Source: Ideonella_A intermedia_A
GTDB taxonomy: Bacteria > Pseudomonadota > Gammaproteobacteria > Burkholderiales > Burkholderiaceae_C
Direction: 5' to 3'
Length of the DNA: 64,000 bases
NCBI GenBank assembly: GCA_943370175.1
Contig: CALRPU020000027.1
Coordinates: forward strand, 12,802-76,801
A model generated the notes under the pieces. The model searched no databases and was not told where the DNA came from. It saw only the letters and a list, made by a program, of their open reading frames with translations. A program made the translations under genes and the position numbers. This document shows, one piece after another, positions 18,108-26,664 of this stretch (the stretch's first letter is position 1; each line of letters begins with the position of its first letter).

Positions 18108-18533
18108 ATGAACACCGGCTCGACCACACCGTCTGCCAACGGCGGGCAGCGCTATTCGATCACCTGGGAGCCCCGCGGCGTCGTGCGGCGATTCCACGGT
18201 GAATTGACCGGAAAGCTGGCGCTGGAATCGCTCGACCGCACCCTGGGCGATGAACGCTACGACGACGTGCGCTTCAGCCTGGCCGACCTGTGCGAGGTGT
18301 CGCACTACGACATCACCGAGGACGAGATCGACGGTCTGGCGGCACGCTATTACGGCGCGTCCATGTCCAACCGCCGGGTGATCACCGCGGTGGTGGCCCA
18401 CCAACCCCAGGTCGTCGCGCTCGTCGAGCGGGTGCGGGCACTGGGCCTCGCGCCCATGACGATCGAACTGTTCAGCAGCGAAGCCGCCGCGCGCGACTGG
18501 ATCGCCCGGGAATTGCAGCAGCGCGGCTGGTGA
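18108..18533 (+). CDS. SpoIIAA-like hypothetical protein
   Basis: A 141-aa cytoplasmic protein I do not recognise by name. The pattern of a beta-strand pair (YSITWEPRGVVRRFHGELTG), a helix with conserved spacing, a strand ending in FSLADLCEV and a closing helix (SSEAAARDWIARELQ) resembles the SpoIIAA-like/STAS-type fold used to read phosphorylation or lipid state. There is no catalytic motif. It stands alone after the esterase, with 121 nt upstream, and converges on the substrate-binding protein genes. Confidence 0.7.
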   Translation: MNTGSTTPSANGGQRYSITWEPRGVVRRFHGELTGKLALESLDRTLGDERYDDVRFSLADLCEVSHYDITEDEIDGLAARYYGASMSNRRVITAVVAHQPQVVALVERVRALGLAPMTIELFSSEAAARDWIARELQQRGW

Positions 18534-18581
18534 GCCGCACCGACGCCGGCGCCGCGGGCGCGGCCGTTTGTTCACCGCGTC

Positions 18582-20483
18582 TCAGTCCGAAGCCACGCCC
18601 ACATAGCGCCAGATGTCGCGGGCAAACGGGTGCCGCTGGTGGCCCAGCACATGGCGGTGGGCCACGTCGGTGGTCAGGCGGTGCAGGTGCACCTTGTAGG
18701 GCATGTAGGCCACGAGCATGCGGGCGGCGTCGCGCATCAGCGCCTGGCGCTGCGGGCCATCGGGCAGGCGCGCCTGCTGTTCGAACAGGCGGTCGTAGGC
18801 CGGCAGCTGAAACTTCGCGTCGTTGGACTCGCCGCTGTTCGGCCCATAGCCCAGGCCCAGAAAGAAGCCGCCGTCGGGACGCTGCGCGGTCCAGCTGAAG
18901 CCCCACATCATCACGCTGCCGGCGCGGCTTTTCTTGAGCAGCTCCGGCCAGCTGGCGATGTCGAACTCGATGCGCAGGCCCACCGCCGCCATCTGCTTGC
19001 GCCACAGCTCGTTGATGCGGCGGGTGCGCTGGTCGGGCAGGCCGGACAGGCGCAACACCAGCGGCCGCCCGTCGGGCTGCTCGCGCCAGCCGTCGCCGTC
19101 GCGGTCGAGGTAGCCGTAGACGTCCAGCAGCGCCTGGGCCCGGGGCAAGCTGCATTCGCTCATCTCGGTGCGCAACAGGGGGTCGTAGCCCGAGGTGTGC
19201 GGGGCCAGCACCGACTGCGCGGGAATGCCCTGGCCATTGCGGATCAACCGCAGGTCGGCTTCGTTGTCGTAGGCCAACGCGATGGCGCGGCGCAGCGCGA
19301 CCTTGGCCGGCGCGAGACCGCCGACCACCGGGTCGTTCAGGTTGAAGTAGCTCATCGTGATGTCGGGCTGCAGCTGGCGTTGCCACTGCACGCCGCGGCG
19401 CGCGAGGTGCGGTGCCAGCGTGCCGTTGGGCAGCGCCACCGGCGCGACCTCCGGCGGCAGCTCCAGCACGTCCAGGCCGCCTTGCAGGAAGGCGAGCCAG
19501 CGCGGCTGGGCCTCTTCGATGACGTTGAACTCGATGCGGTCGACCAGCGGCAGGCGGCGCCCGGCCAGGGCCTGGGCGATCTGCTGGGCGCGCGGGTCAT
19601 CGGCCGGCGGGTCGGCGCTGAAATGCTGCTCGCGGAAGCCGGGGTTGCGCTCCAGCACCACCTGCGACGCGCGCCGCCACAGCGCCAGCCGGAAGGGCCC
19701 GGTGCCCACCGGGTGCGCGCCGACGTCGCTGCCATGGGCCTCGACCACCTCGCGCGCCACGGCGCCCATCAGCACCGGGTTGGCAAATTCGTGCACGAAG
19801 CGCGGCGCCGGGGCCGCCAGCCGCACCTCGAAGGTGTAGCGATCCAGCGCGCGCACGCCGGGCACCTCGCGGTCGTAGTCGAAGCGCCCGCCAGGCCGGC
19901 GCGCCGCGGCCCGCAGCTCGCTGAGTCCCAGCACGCGGGCGTTCTCGAAGACGTAGAGGTTCTCCGAGTTCAGCGCCGGGTCGTAATAGCGCTTCAAGCT
20001 GTAAACGTAATCCTGCGCCACCAGTTCGCGGCGCCGGCCGCCAAAGGCGGGGTCGTCCGCAAAGTAGATGCCCGGCCGCAGGCGCACGCGGAACCGCGTG
20101 TGGTCGTCCAAGGCCTCGGGCAAGGCCGCCGCCGTCTGCACCACCAGTTTCACCGGCCGCGCAAGGTAGTCGTAGGTGCAGGGCGCCTCGAAGATGCTGG
20201 CGCAAACCTCGGCCGAGTTGCGGTCGGCCACCAAGGCCGGGTCGAAAGCGGTTTCAGCGGTGGGAAAGGCCAGGCGCAGCACCCGGGGGGCATTGACAGG
20301 CGCTGCGGGCGCTGCGGCCGGCGCCGCGGGCGCTGCGCCCCTGGCCCCGAGCCCGGTGCCCAAGCCCGCCATCACCGCCGCGAGCCGCTGCAGCAGCACG
20401 CGGCGCGGGCCGCAGGGCACGGCCGCAGCACGCTGGGGCGCGGTGGCCGACCGGGGCGTGGCGCGGGACCGTGGCGTGAGCAT
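18582..20483 (-). CDS. Peptide-type (family 5) substrate-binding protein, copy 3
   Basis: A periplasmic binding protein of 633 aa for the divergent permease and ATPase. It has a Tat-like basic leader (GPRRVLLQRL), then an Ala/Pro-rich linker, then the SBP_bac_5 fold beginning VLRLAFPTAETAFDPA. Markers shared with its two paralogs are DPxVGGLxPxKVALRRAI, the DLYGYxDxDGDGW-type segment and GTGPFRLALWRR. It starts 9 nt after the end of copy 2. It is the most divergent of the three. The ligand is unknown; YejA-like and OppA-like are the nearest groups by length. Confidence 0.88.
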   Translation of the reverse strand: MLTPRSRATPRSATAPQRAAAVPCGPRRVLLQRLAAVMAGLGTGLGARGAAPAAPAAAPAAPVNAPRVLRLAFPTAETAFDPALVADRNSAEVCASIFEAPCTYDYLARPVKLVVQTAAALPEALDDHTRFRVRLRPGIYFADDPAFGGRRRELVAQDYVYSLKRYYDPALNSENLYVFENARVLGLSELRAAARRPGGRFDYDREVPGVRALDRYTFEVRLAAPAPRFVHEFANPVLMGAVAREVVEAHGSDVGAHPVGTGPFRLALWRRASQVVLERNPGFREQHFSADPPADDPRAQQIAQALAGRRLPLVDRIEFNVIEEAQPRWLAFLQGGLDVLELPPEVAPVALPNGTLAPHLARRGVQWQRQLQPDITMSYFNLNDPVVGGLAPAKVALRRAIALAYDNEADLRLIRNGQGIPAQSVLAPHTSGYDPLLRTEMSECSLPRAQALLDVYGYLDRDGDGWREQPDGRPLVLRLSGLPDQRTRRINELWRKQMAAVGLRIEFDIASWPELLKKSRAGSVMMWGFSWTAQRPDGGFFLGLGYGPNSGESNDAKFQLPAYDRLFEQQARLPDGPQRQALMRDAARMLVAYMPYKVHLHRLTTDVAHRHVLGHQRHPFARDIWRYVGVASD

Positions 20484-20492
20484 GCCCTGCCG

Positions 20493-22370
20493 TCAGCGCT
20501 GAGGGCGATTCGCCTCGCCGGGGTCGATGTCGACGTACTGCCAGAACTGGTTGCCGAAGCTCGGCCGCCGGTAGCCGATCACCCAGGGGTGCGCGAGGTC
20601 GGTGACGATGCGGTGGACGTTGTACTTGTGCGGCACGTAGGCCTGCACGATGCGCTGCGACTCGCGCAGCAGCGCCAGGCGTTCCGGGCCGTTGGGCAAG
20701 GCGGCCATGCGCTCGTAGATCTCGTCGAAGCGCGCGTTGCGGAAGCGCGCAAAGTTCTGGCCGCCGATGGCCTTGCTGTACAGCAGCTGCAGGCCATCCT
20801 GCACGTCGGGGTTGGTGGCGGTGTAGCCCAGCTGCCAGATCATCAACTGGCCCGCGCGCGCGGCCTTCAGCTGCTCGGGCCACTGGCCCGCGCGGATCTC
20901 CAGGCGAATGCCCACCGCGTCCATGTTCTTCTTCCAGATCTCGTCGAAGGCGCGCGACAAGGCGTCCGGCTGGCTGGCGTAGCGAAGCACCAGCGGCTGG
21001 CCGTCGGGCTGGTCGCGCCAGCCGTCGCCGTCCTTGTCGGTGTAGCCGTACAGGTCCAGCAAGGCCTTGGCGCGGGCCACGTCGTGGTCGCTGTTCTCCA
21101 TCTTCAATGCGGGGTCGTAGCCCCAGCTGCCGGGAGCGACGGCGGTCTGCGCAGGAATGGCCTGGCCGCGGCGCACGATGCGGATCTCCCGGCCCACGTC
21201 GGTGGCCAGGCTGATGGCGCGGCGCAGGGCCACCTTGTCCGGCGTGGTGCCGCCCACCATCGGGTCGTCCAGGTTGAAGTAGTACAGCGTGCGGTCGGGC
21301 GCCAGGCCGCGGAACATCTGGATGTGGCGGCGCGCCAGGTTGGGCGCCAGCGTGCCGCCGGGCGCCGCCTGCTGGGCGAACTCCAGGGGCACGCCGTAGC
21401 TGAGGTCGAATTCCTCGTTCAGGAAGCTCAGCCAGCGCGGCTGACTTTCTTCGATGATGGCCACTTCCACGCGGTCGAGCATCGGCAGGCGCCGGCCTTT
21501 CAAGCGCGCCAGCAGCGCCTGGCCTTCGGCGTCGTCGGCCGCGGGCTCGGCGTCGTAGAACACCTCGCGGAAGTTCGGGTTGCGTTCCAGCACGATGCGC
21601 GAGCTGCGCCGCCATTCGGCCAGCCGGAACGGCCCGGTGCCCACCGGGTGCTCCATGATCTTGCTGCCGTAGAACGCCACCACCTCGCGCGCCACCGCGC
21701 CCAGCGACTGGCCGTCGGCCAGCTGGTACAAGAAGCGCGGCCGCGCCTGCGCCAGGCGGAACTGGATCGTGTAGCGGTCCAGCGCGCGCACGCCTTCGAC
21801 CTCGCGGTCGTGGTCGAAGCGCTGGGTCTTCAGCGCCTCCTCGCGCAGCGCGGCCATGCCCAGCACGCCCAGGTCGTTGAACTGCGAATACAGCGGGCTC
21901 TTGGTGGCCGGGTCGAAGAAGCGCTTGAACGAATAGACGTAGTCCTGCGCCGTCAGCTCGCGCTTGCGCCCCTTGAACGCCGGGTCGTCGCTGAAGTAGA
22001 TGCCCGGCTGGATGCGCACCGTCCAGGTCTTGAAGTCCTCGCTGACCTCGGGCATGGCCGCCGCCACGTTCGGCTTGATCTTGAACGGCTTGGCCAGCAT
22101 GTCGTACTTGTACAAGCCGTCGAACACGTGGGCCAGCACCACGCGGGAGTACAGGTCGTTGACCTGCGCCGGGTCGAAGCCGGTTTCGGCCGCGGGGAAG
22201 GCGTAGCGCAGCACCTTGGGCGGGCCGGCGGGTGCGGTGGCCACCGCGGCGGGTGACGACGCGGTGGTGGGGGCCGACGCATGACCCTGCCCCTGCACCG
22301 CCAGCGGCAGCGCCAGCAGCGCGGCGCTCAAGGCCGCCATGAAGCTCAGGGGCGCCCTGAACGCCGCCAT
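20493..22370 (-). CDS. Peptide-type (family 5) substrate-binding protein, copy 2
   Basis: A periplasmic binding protein of 625 aa. A hydrophobic signal peptide (SFMAALSAALLALPLAVQG) precedes the mature domain, which begins at VLRYAFPAAETGFDPAQVNDLYSR. The family segments DDPAFKGRKRELTAQDYVYSF and MEHPVGTGPFRLAEWRRSSR are nearly identical to those of copy 1, so the two arose by duplication. The frame continues upstream to 22865, but ATG 22370 begins the signal peptide. It lies 50 nt after copy 1. Confidence 0.9.
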   Translation of the reverse strand: MAAFRAPLSFMAALSAALLALPLAVQGQGHASAPTTASSPAAVATAPAGPPKVLRYAFPAAETGFDPAQVNDLYSRVVLAHVFDGLYKYDMLAKPFKIKPNVAAAMPEVSEDFKTWTVRIQPGIYFSDDPAFKGRKRELTAQDYVYSFKRFFDPATKSPLYSQFNDLGVLGMAALREEALKTQRFDHDREVEGVRALDRYTIQFRLAQARPRFLYQLADGQSLGAVAREVVAFYGSKIMEHPVGTGPFRLAEWRRSSRIVLERNPNFREVFYDAEPAADDAEGQALLARLKGRRLPMLDRVEVAIIEESQPRWLSFLNEEFDLSYGVPLEFAQQAAPGGTLAPNLARRHIQMFRGLAPDRTLYYFNLDDPMVGGTTPDKVALRRAISLATDVGREIRIVRRGQAIPAQTAVAPGSWGYDPALKMENSDHDVARAKALLDLYGYTDKDGDGWRDQPDGQPLVLRYASQPDALSRAFDEIWKKNMDAVGIRLEIRAGQWPEQLKAARAGQLMIWQLGYTATNPDVQDGLQLLYSKAIGGQNFARFRNARFDEIYERMAALPNGPERLALLRESQRIVQAYVPHKYNVHRIVTDLAHPWVIGYRRPSFGNQFWQYVDIDPGEANRPQR

Positions 22371-22420
22371 CGCCAACCCCCTCGCCCGGCCGCGCCAGGC
22401 CCCGCCACCCAGCGCAGCGC

Positions 22421-24283
22421 TCACTTCATGGCCTTCTGCTTGATGTCGTTGTCGACGTCGACGTACTTCCAGAACTCGCGCAGGAAGGGGTTGCGGCGGT
22501 AGCCCACCACCCACGGCTGCATCAGGTCGGTGGCAATGCGGTGGCCGCTGATCTTGTAGGGCACGTAGGCCACCATCAGCCGGCTGGCCTCTTCCATCAC
22601 CTTCTGGCGCTCGGGGCCGTCGGGCATCTTGTTCTGCTGGATGTACAGCTTGTTGAAGGCCGGCAGGTCGAAACGCGCGTGGTTGGCCTGGCCCTTGTTC
22701 GGGCCGTAGGCCAGGGCCAGGAAGGTGTCGCCGTCGGGGCTGCCCGCGCTCCAGGCCACGCCCCACATCATCAGCTTGCCGGCGCGCGAGGCCTTCAGGT
22801 TTTCCGGCCACTTGGCCACCTTGAAGCTCATCTTCAGGCCGATGGCCTTCATGTTCTTTTCCCACAGCTCAACCAGCTGGCGGCTGAGCTGGTCGGGCTG
22901 GGTCGCGTACTCCAGCACCAGCGGCTTGCCGTCGGGCAGGTCGCGCCAGCCGTCGCCGTCCTTGTCGGTGTAGCCGTACAGGTCGAGCAGGGCCTTGGCG
23001 CGGGCCGGGTCGAAGTCGCTCATCTCCGTCTTGAAGCTGGGCGAGTAGCCGAAGGTCAGCGGCGCGATGGCCGACTGCGCCGGCACCATCTGGTTCTTGC
23101 GCACCAGGCGGTTTTCCTCGGCACCGTTGTAGGCCAGGCTGATGGCGCGGCGCAGCGCCACCTTGTCGGGCGTGTAGCCGCCCACCACGGGGTTGTCGGC
23201 GTTGAACAGCGAGGCCAGCACCGCGTCGACCAGCGGGCTGCGGTCCATCTGGATGCCGCGCTTGACGAGGTTGGGCGCCAGCTCGTTGTTCGGAATGGCC
23301 ACGCTGGCGAACTCGTTGGGCAGGCGCTCCAGGAAGTCGCTTTCGTTGTTCAGGAAGCTCAGCCAGCGCGGCTGCGTCTCCTCGATGATGGCGATCTCCA
23401 CGCGGTCGACCATCGGCAGCTTGCGGCCTTTCAGGGCCTTGGCGATGGCTTGCGACTTCGGGTCGTTGTCGGGCGCCTCGGCGTCGTAGCGTTCGTCGCG
23501 GAAGCCCGGGTTCTTCTCCAGCACGATGCGCGAGCTGCGCCGCCACTCCCCCAGCTTGAACGGGCCCGTGCCCACCGGGTGTTCCATGATCTTGTCGCCG
23601 TAGAACTCCACCACCTCGCGCGCCACCGCGCCGAAGGCCGAGCTGTCGGTCAGCAGCTGCTGGTGAAAGCGCGGCGAGGGCTCGGCCAGCGTGAACTGCA
23701 GCGTGTAGCGGTCCAGCGCCTTCACGCCCTCCACCTCGACGTCGTAGGGGAAGGGCTGCTTGCTGTCCATCGCCTTCTTGCGCAGCTCGGTCAGGCCCAG
23801 CAGCTTGGCGTTTTCCAGCAGGTAAAGGTTGGGGCTCTTCCACTTCGGGTCGTAGTGGCGCTTGATGGAAAAGACGTAGTCCTGCGCGGTGAGCTCGCGC
23901 TTTTGCCCCTTGAACGCCGGGTCGTCGGCGAAGTAGATGCCGCGCTTGAGCTTGAAGGTGAAGCGGGTGAAGTCGGGCGAGATCTCCGGCATCGCCTCGG
24001 CCGTCAGCGGCTTCATCTTGAAGGGCCGCGCGAGGTAGTCGAAGGTCAGCAGCGACTCGAAGATGCCGGCGATCACCGTGCGCGAGTACAGGTCCGACAA
24101 CTGCGCCGGGTCCCAGCCGGTCTCGGCGACCTGGAAGGCGTAGCGCAGCACCTTGGGCGATTCACCGCCCGCGCCCTGAGCGGACGCGCCGGCGTTGGGG
24201 GAAGGCTGGGCCACCGCGGGCAACACCGCGGTGCAGGCGGCCGCGCCCGCCAGGGCGGCGCGCAGCAGGACAGCTCGGAACAT
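22421..24283 (-). CDS. Peptide-type (family 5) substrate-binding protein, copy 1
   Basis: A periplasmic binding protein of 620 aa and the promoter-proximal copy of three. The signal peptide MFRAVLLRAALAG...AVAQ follows an ATG with GAGGAG eight bases upstream. The mature part begins VLRYAFQVAETGWDPAQLSDLYSRT and carries the same markers as copy 2. It is read divergently from the permease genes across a 372-nt regulatory gap, so receptor and membrane genes can be controlled together. The ligand is not predictable from sequence. Confidence 0.9.
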   Translation of the reverse strand: MFRAVLLRAALAGAAACTAVLPAVAQPSPNAGASAQGAGGESPKVLRYAFQVAETGWDPAQLSDLYSRTVIAGIFESLLTFDYLARPFKMKPLTAEAMPEISPDFTRFTFKLKRGIYFADDPAFKGQKRELTAQDYVFSIKRHYDPKWKSPNLYLLENAKLLGLTELRKKAMDSKQPFPYDVEVEGVKALDRYTLQFTLAEPSPRFHQQLLTDSSAFGAVAREVVEFYGDKIMEHPVGTGPFKLGEWRRSSRIVLEKNPGFRDERYDAEAPDNDPKSQAIAKALKGRKLPMVDRVEIAIIEETQPRWLSFLNNESDFLERLPNEFASVAIPNNELAPNLVKRGIQMDRSPLVDAVLASLFNADNPVVGGYTPDKVALRRAISLAYNGAEENRLVRKNQMVPAQSAIAPLTFGYSPSFKTEMSDFDPARAKALLDLYGYTDKDGDGWRDLPDGKPLVLEYATQPDQLSRQLVELWEKNMKAIGLKMSFKVAKWPENLKASRAGKLMMWGVAWSAGSPDGDTFLALAYGPNKGQANHARFDLPAFNKLYIQQNKMPDGPERQKVMEEASRLMVAYVPYKISGHRIATDLMQPWVVGYRRNPFLREFWKYVDVDNDIKQKAMK

Positions 24284-24655
24284 CGTCTCGACTCCTCGTG
24301 GGATGGGGCGCCGCCGGGGCCGCCCGGGCCGTGGTGACCCGGACACCGCGCTGCGGCAAGCCGCGAAGTCTAGAGCCACTGTCAAGGCCCGGCGGCGGGC
24401 TTGGTTGTGGGCCGAGCGGCCCGCGGGTGGCCCAGGGGCATGCGGCTTGCTAAAGCCATGCCAGCGCGCCGTCGGCCGCGGCTTCGGCCGATTGGCCACC
24501 GTTTCCCGGGGGAAATGCGGGGGAACCCGATGCCGCCGAGAACTTAGACTCGCGCCCTTGCGTGCGGCGGGCCGCCGTGCCCGGCCGTGCCACGAGCACG
24601 CCGCGCACCCACCCGCCGACCTCACCGACCACCCTCCTGGAGAGCCTGCATCGAT
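24284..24655. promoter_or_regulatory. Divergent control region between binding-protein and permease genes
   Basis: A 372-nt gap with no gene. The hexamer TAGACT occurs on the + strand (24545-24550) and on the - strand (24367-24372), each a possible -10 box for its side, but neither has a good -35 at the right spacing. A perfect palindrome TTTCCC-GG-GGGAAA lies at 24502-24515, about 30 nt upstream of the + strand box, and is a candidate operator. TTGACA is present on the - strand (24380-24385) but is not spaced for the nearby TAGACT. Confidence 0.35.
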
Positions 24656-25594
24656 ATGGCCGCCTACCTGATACGGCGCCTGTGGCAAATGATTCCGACC
24701 TTGCTCGGTGTCGTGCTGCTGGTGTTCTTCCTTTTCAAATACTTCGGCGGCGACCCGGCTGAAATCCTGGGCGGCCTCAACGCCTCGCCGGAACAGATCC
24801 AGGCCATCCGCGACCAGCTCGGCCTGAACAAGCCGGTGTGGGAACAGCTGGGCATCTTCCTGAAGCAGATCGTCACCTTCGACTGGGGCAAGAGCTGGGC
24901 CACCAACGAATCGGTGAGCAACCTCTTCGCCAGCCGGCTGCCGGCCTCGCTGACGGTGATGGTGCCCATCCTCATCCTCGAAGTGCTGCTGGCCATCCCG
25001 CTGGCGATGCTGGTGGCTTACCGCCGCGGCTCGCTGACTGACCGCAGCATCATGGTGATCAGCACGGTGGCGCTGTCGATCTCGCTGCTGGTCTACGTGA
25101 TCGTCTTCCAGTACCTGTTCGCCTTCCAGCTGGGCTGGTTCCCGGTGCAGGGCTGGAGCAACAGCTTCTGGACCAACCTGACCGTGTACTCGGTGCTGCC
25201 GGTGCTGGTGGCCACGGCGGTGAGCCTGGCCCCGCAGACGCGCCTGTACCGCAGCTTCTTCCTCGACGAGATCGGCCAGGACTACGTGCGCACCGCGCGG
25301 GCCAAGGGCCTGACCGAGAAGACCATCCTGCTCAAGCACGTGCTGCGCAACGCGATGATCCCGATCCTGACCAACGTGGCGGTGCAGCTGCCCGGCATCT
25401 TCGTGGGCAGCTTCCTGATCGAGGTGTTCTTCTCGATCCCGGGCCTGGGCCGCGAGGTGCTGCTGGCAGTGAACCGCAGCGACTACCCGGTGATCCAGGC
25501 GGTGACGATCTACCTGGCGGTGATCACCATGACGGTCAACCTGCTGACCGACGTCTTGTACAAGCTGGCCGACCCGCGGGTGGTGCTGAAATGA
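24656..25594 (+). CDS. ABC importer permease, YejB/OppB-like
   Basis: An inner-membrane permease of 312 aa for a peptide-type importer. It begins with the family N-terminus MAAYLIRRLWQMIPTLLGVVLLVFF and has about six membrane helices. The EAA-type cytoplasmic loop is DYVRTARAKGLTEKTILLKHVLRNA, and FSIPGLGREVLLAVNRSDYPV is the OppB signature. A GGAG site precedes the ATG. It overlaps the next gene by 4 nt, so it forms an operon with the second permease and the ATPase. Confidence 0.93.
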   Translation: MAAYLIRRLWQMIPTLLGVVLLVFFLFKYFGGDPAEILGGLNASPEQIQAIRDQLGLNKPVWEQLGIFLKQIVTFDWGKSWATNESVSNLFASRLPASLTVMVPILILEVLLAIPLAMLVAYRRGSLTDRSIMVISTVALSISLLVYVIVFQYLFAFQLGWFPVQGWSNSFWTNLTVYSVLPVLVATAVSLAPQTRLYRSFFLDEIGQDYVRTARAKGLTEKTILLKHVLRNAMIPILTNVAVQLPGIFVGSFLIEVFFSIPGLGREVLLAVNRSDYPVIQAVTIYLAVITMTVNLLTDVLYKLADPRVVLK

Positions 25595-26664
25595 GCGCAG
25601 TGTTGTCTTCTCCCCCGCCGGCCAGCGCGCCGGCCGCGTCGACCGGCGTCTGGGGCGCCGCCTGGAAACGCTTCAAGAGCGACAAGGTTGGCCTGGTCTC
25701 GCTGGGCATCGTGGCCGCCTTCTTGCTGCTGGTGATCGCCGCCGGCGCGGGCTTGGTGGCCAAAGGCTGGCAGCAGGAAGTGGGCGTGCCCAACGCGCCG
25801 CCCACCTTCGTGGGCGCGCGCCCGGCCAGCACCACCACGGCGATCGAGGTGCCCACTGGCCCGAACGTCGACATCTCCGACATCGACCCGCTGGCCCCGC
25901 GCTACAAGGAGTGGGAAGAGGCCACGAAGAAGTTCAAGACCGTGGACGCGGTGAAGGCCGAGACCCTGCCCTTCGGCGGCGACCGGCTGGGCCGCGACGT
26001 GCTGGCCAAGGCCATCAAGGGCGCCGAGGTTTCCATCATGGTGGGCGTGCTGGCCGCGCTGGCGGCCACGCTGATCGGCACCGTGCTGGGCGCGCTCGGC
26101 GGCTTCTACGGCGGCAAGCTGGGCGACCTGCTGGAATGGATCTACAACGTCTTCACGTCCATCCCCAGCATCCTGCTGATCTTCACCTTCGCCGCGGTGC
26201 TCAGCCGCGCCGACGCCATCGTGCCCAAGGGCATCTGGAGCATCGTGGTCATCCTCGGGCTGACCGGCTGGACCGGCATCTACCGGCTGGTGCGCGGCGA
26301 ATTCCTGAAGCATTCGGTGCGCGACTACGTGCGCGCCGCCGAGGCGGTGGGGGCCAGCACCTCGTCGCGCATCTTCAAGCACATCCTGCCCAACGTGAGC
26401 CACGTGGTGCTGGTGCAGCTGTCGATCCACGTGGTGAGCTTCATCAAGGCCGAGGTCATCCTGAGCTACCTGGGCCTGGGCGTGGCGGTGGACCAGGTGA
26501 GCTGGGGCACGATGCTGGCCGAGGCCCAAAGCGAGCTGATCCTGGGCCACTGGTGGCAGCTGGCGGCGGCCACCGCCTTCATGGCGGTCTTCGTCACCGC
26601 CTTCTCCCTGTTCACCGACGCGCTGCGTGACGCGCTCGACCCCAAACTGCGCGGCCTGGAGTGA
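25591..26664 (+). CDS. ABC importer permease, YejE/OppC-like
   Basis: The second inner-membrane permease, 357 aa. It has a cytoplasmic N-terminus (WKRFKSDKVGLVSLGIV), one helix, then a periplasmic insert of about 90 residues, then the five-helix core. The coupling loop is DYVRAAEAVGASTSSRIFKHILPN. The large insert after helix 1 is the YejE-type arrangement. Translation is coupled on both sides by ATGA overlaps. Confidence 0.92.
   Translation: MSAVLSSPPPASAPAASTGVWGAAWKRFKSDKVGLVSLGIVAAFLLLVIAAGAGLVAKGWQQEVGVPNAPPTFVGARPASTTTAIEVPTGPNVDISDIDPLAPRYKEWEEATKKFKTVDAVKAETLPFGGDRLGRDVLAKAIKGAEVSIMVGVLAALAATLIGTVLGALGGFYGGKLGDLLEWIYNVFTSIPSILLIFTFAAVLSRADAIVPKGIWSIVVILGLTGWTGIYRLVRGEFLKHSVRDYVRAAEAVGASTSSRIFKHILPNVSHVVLVQLSIHVVSFIKAEVILSYLGLGVAVDQVSWGTMLAEAQSELILGHWWQLAAATAFMAVFVTAFSLFTDALRDALDPKLRGLE

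Noticed and set aside
18630..22256. A 1208-codon open frame on the + strand opposite the binding-protein genes
   Set aside because: It lies wholly antisense to three well-supported genes, is rich in His, Gln and Arg in the way mirrored high-GC frames are, and shows no domain.
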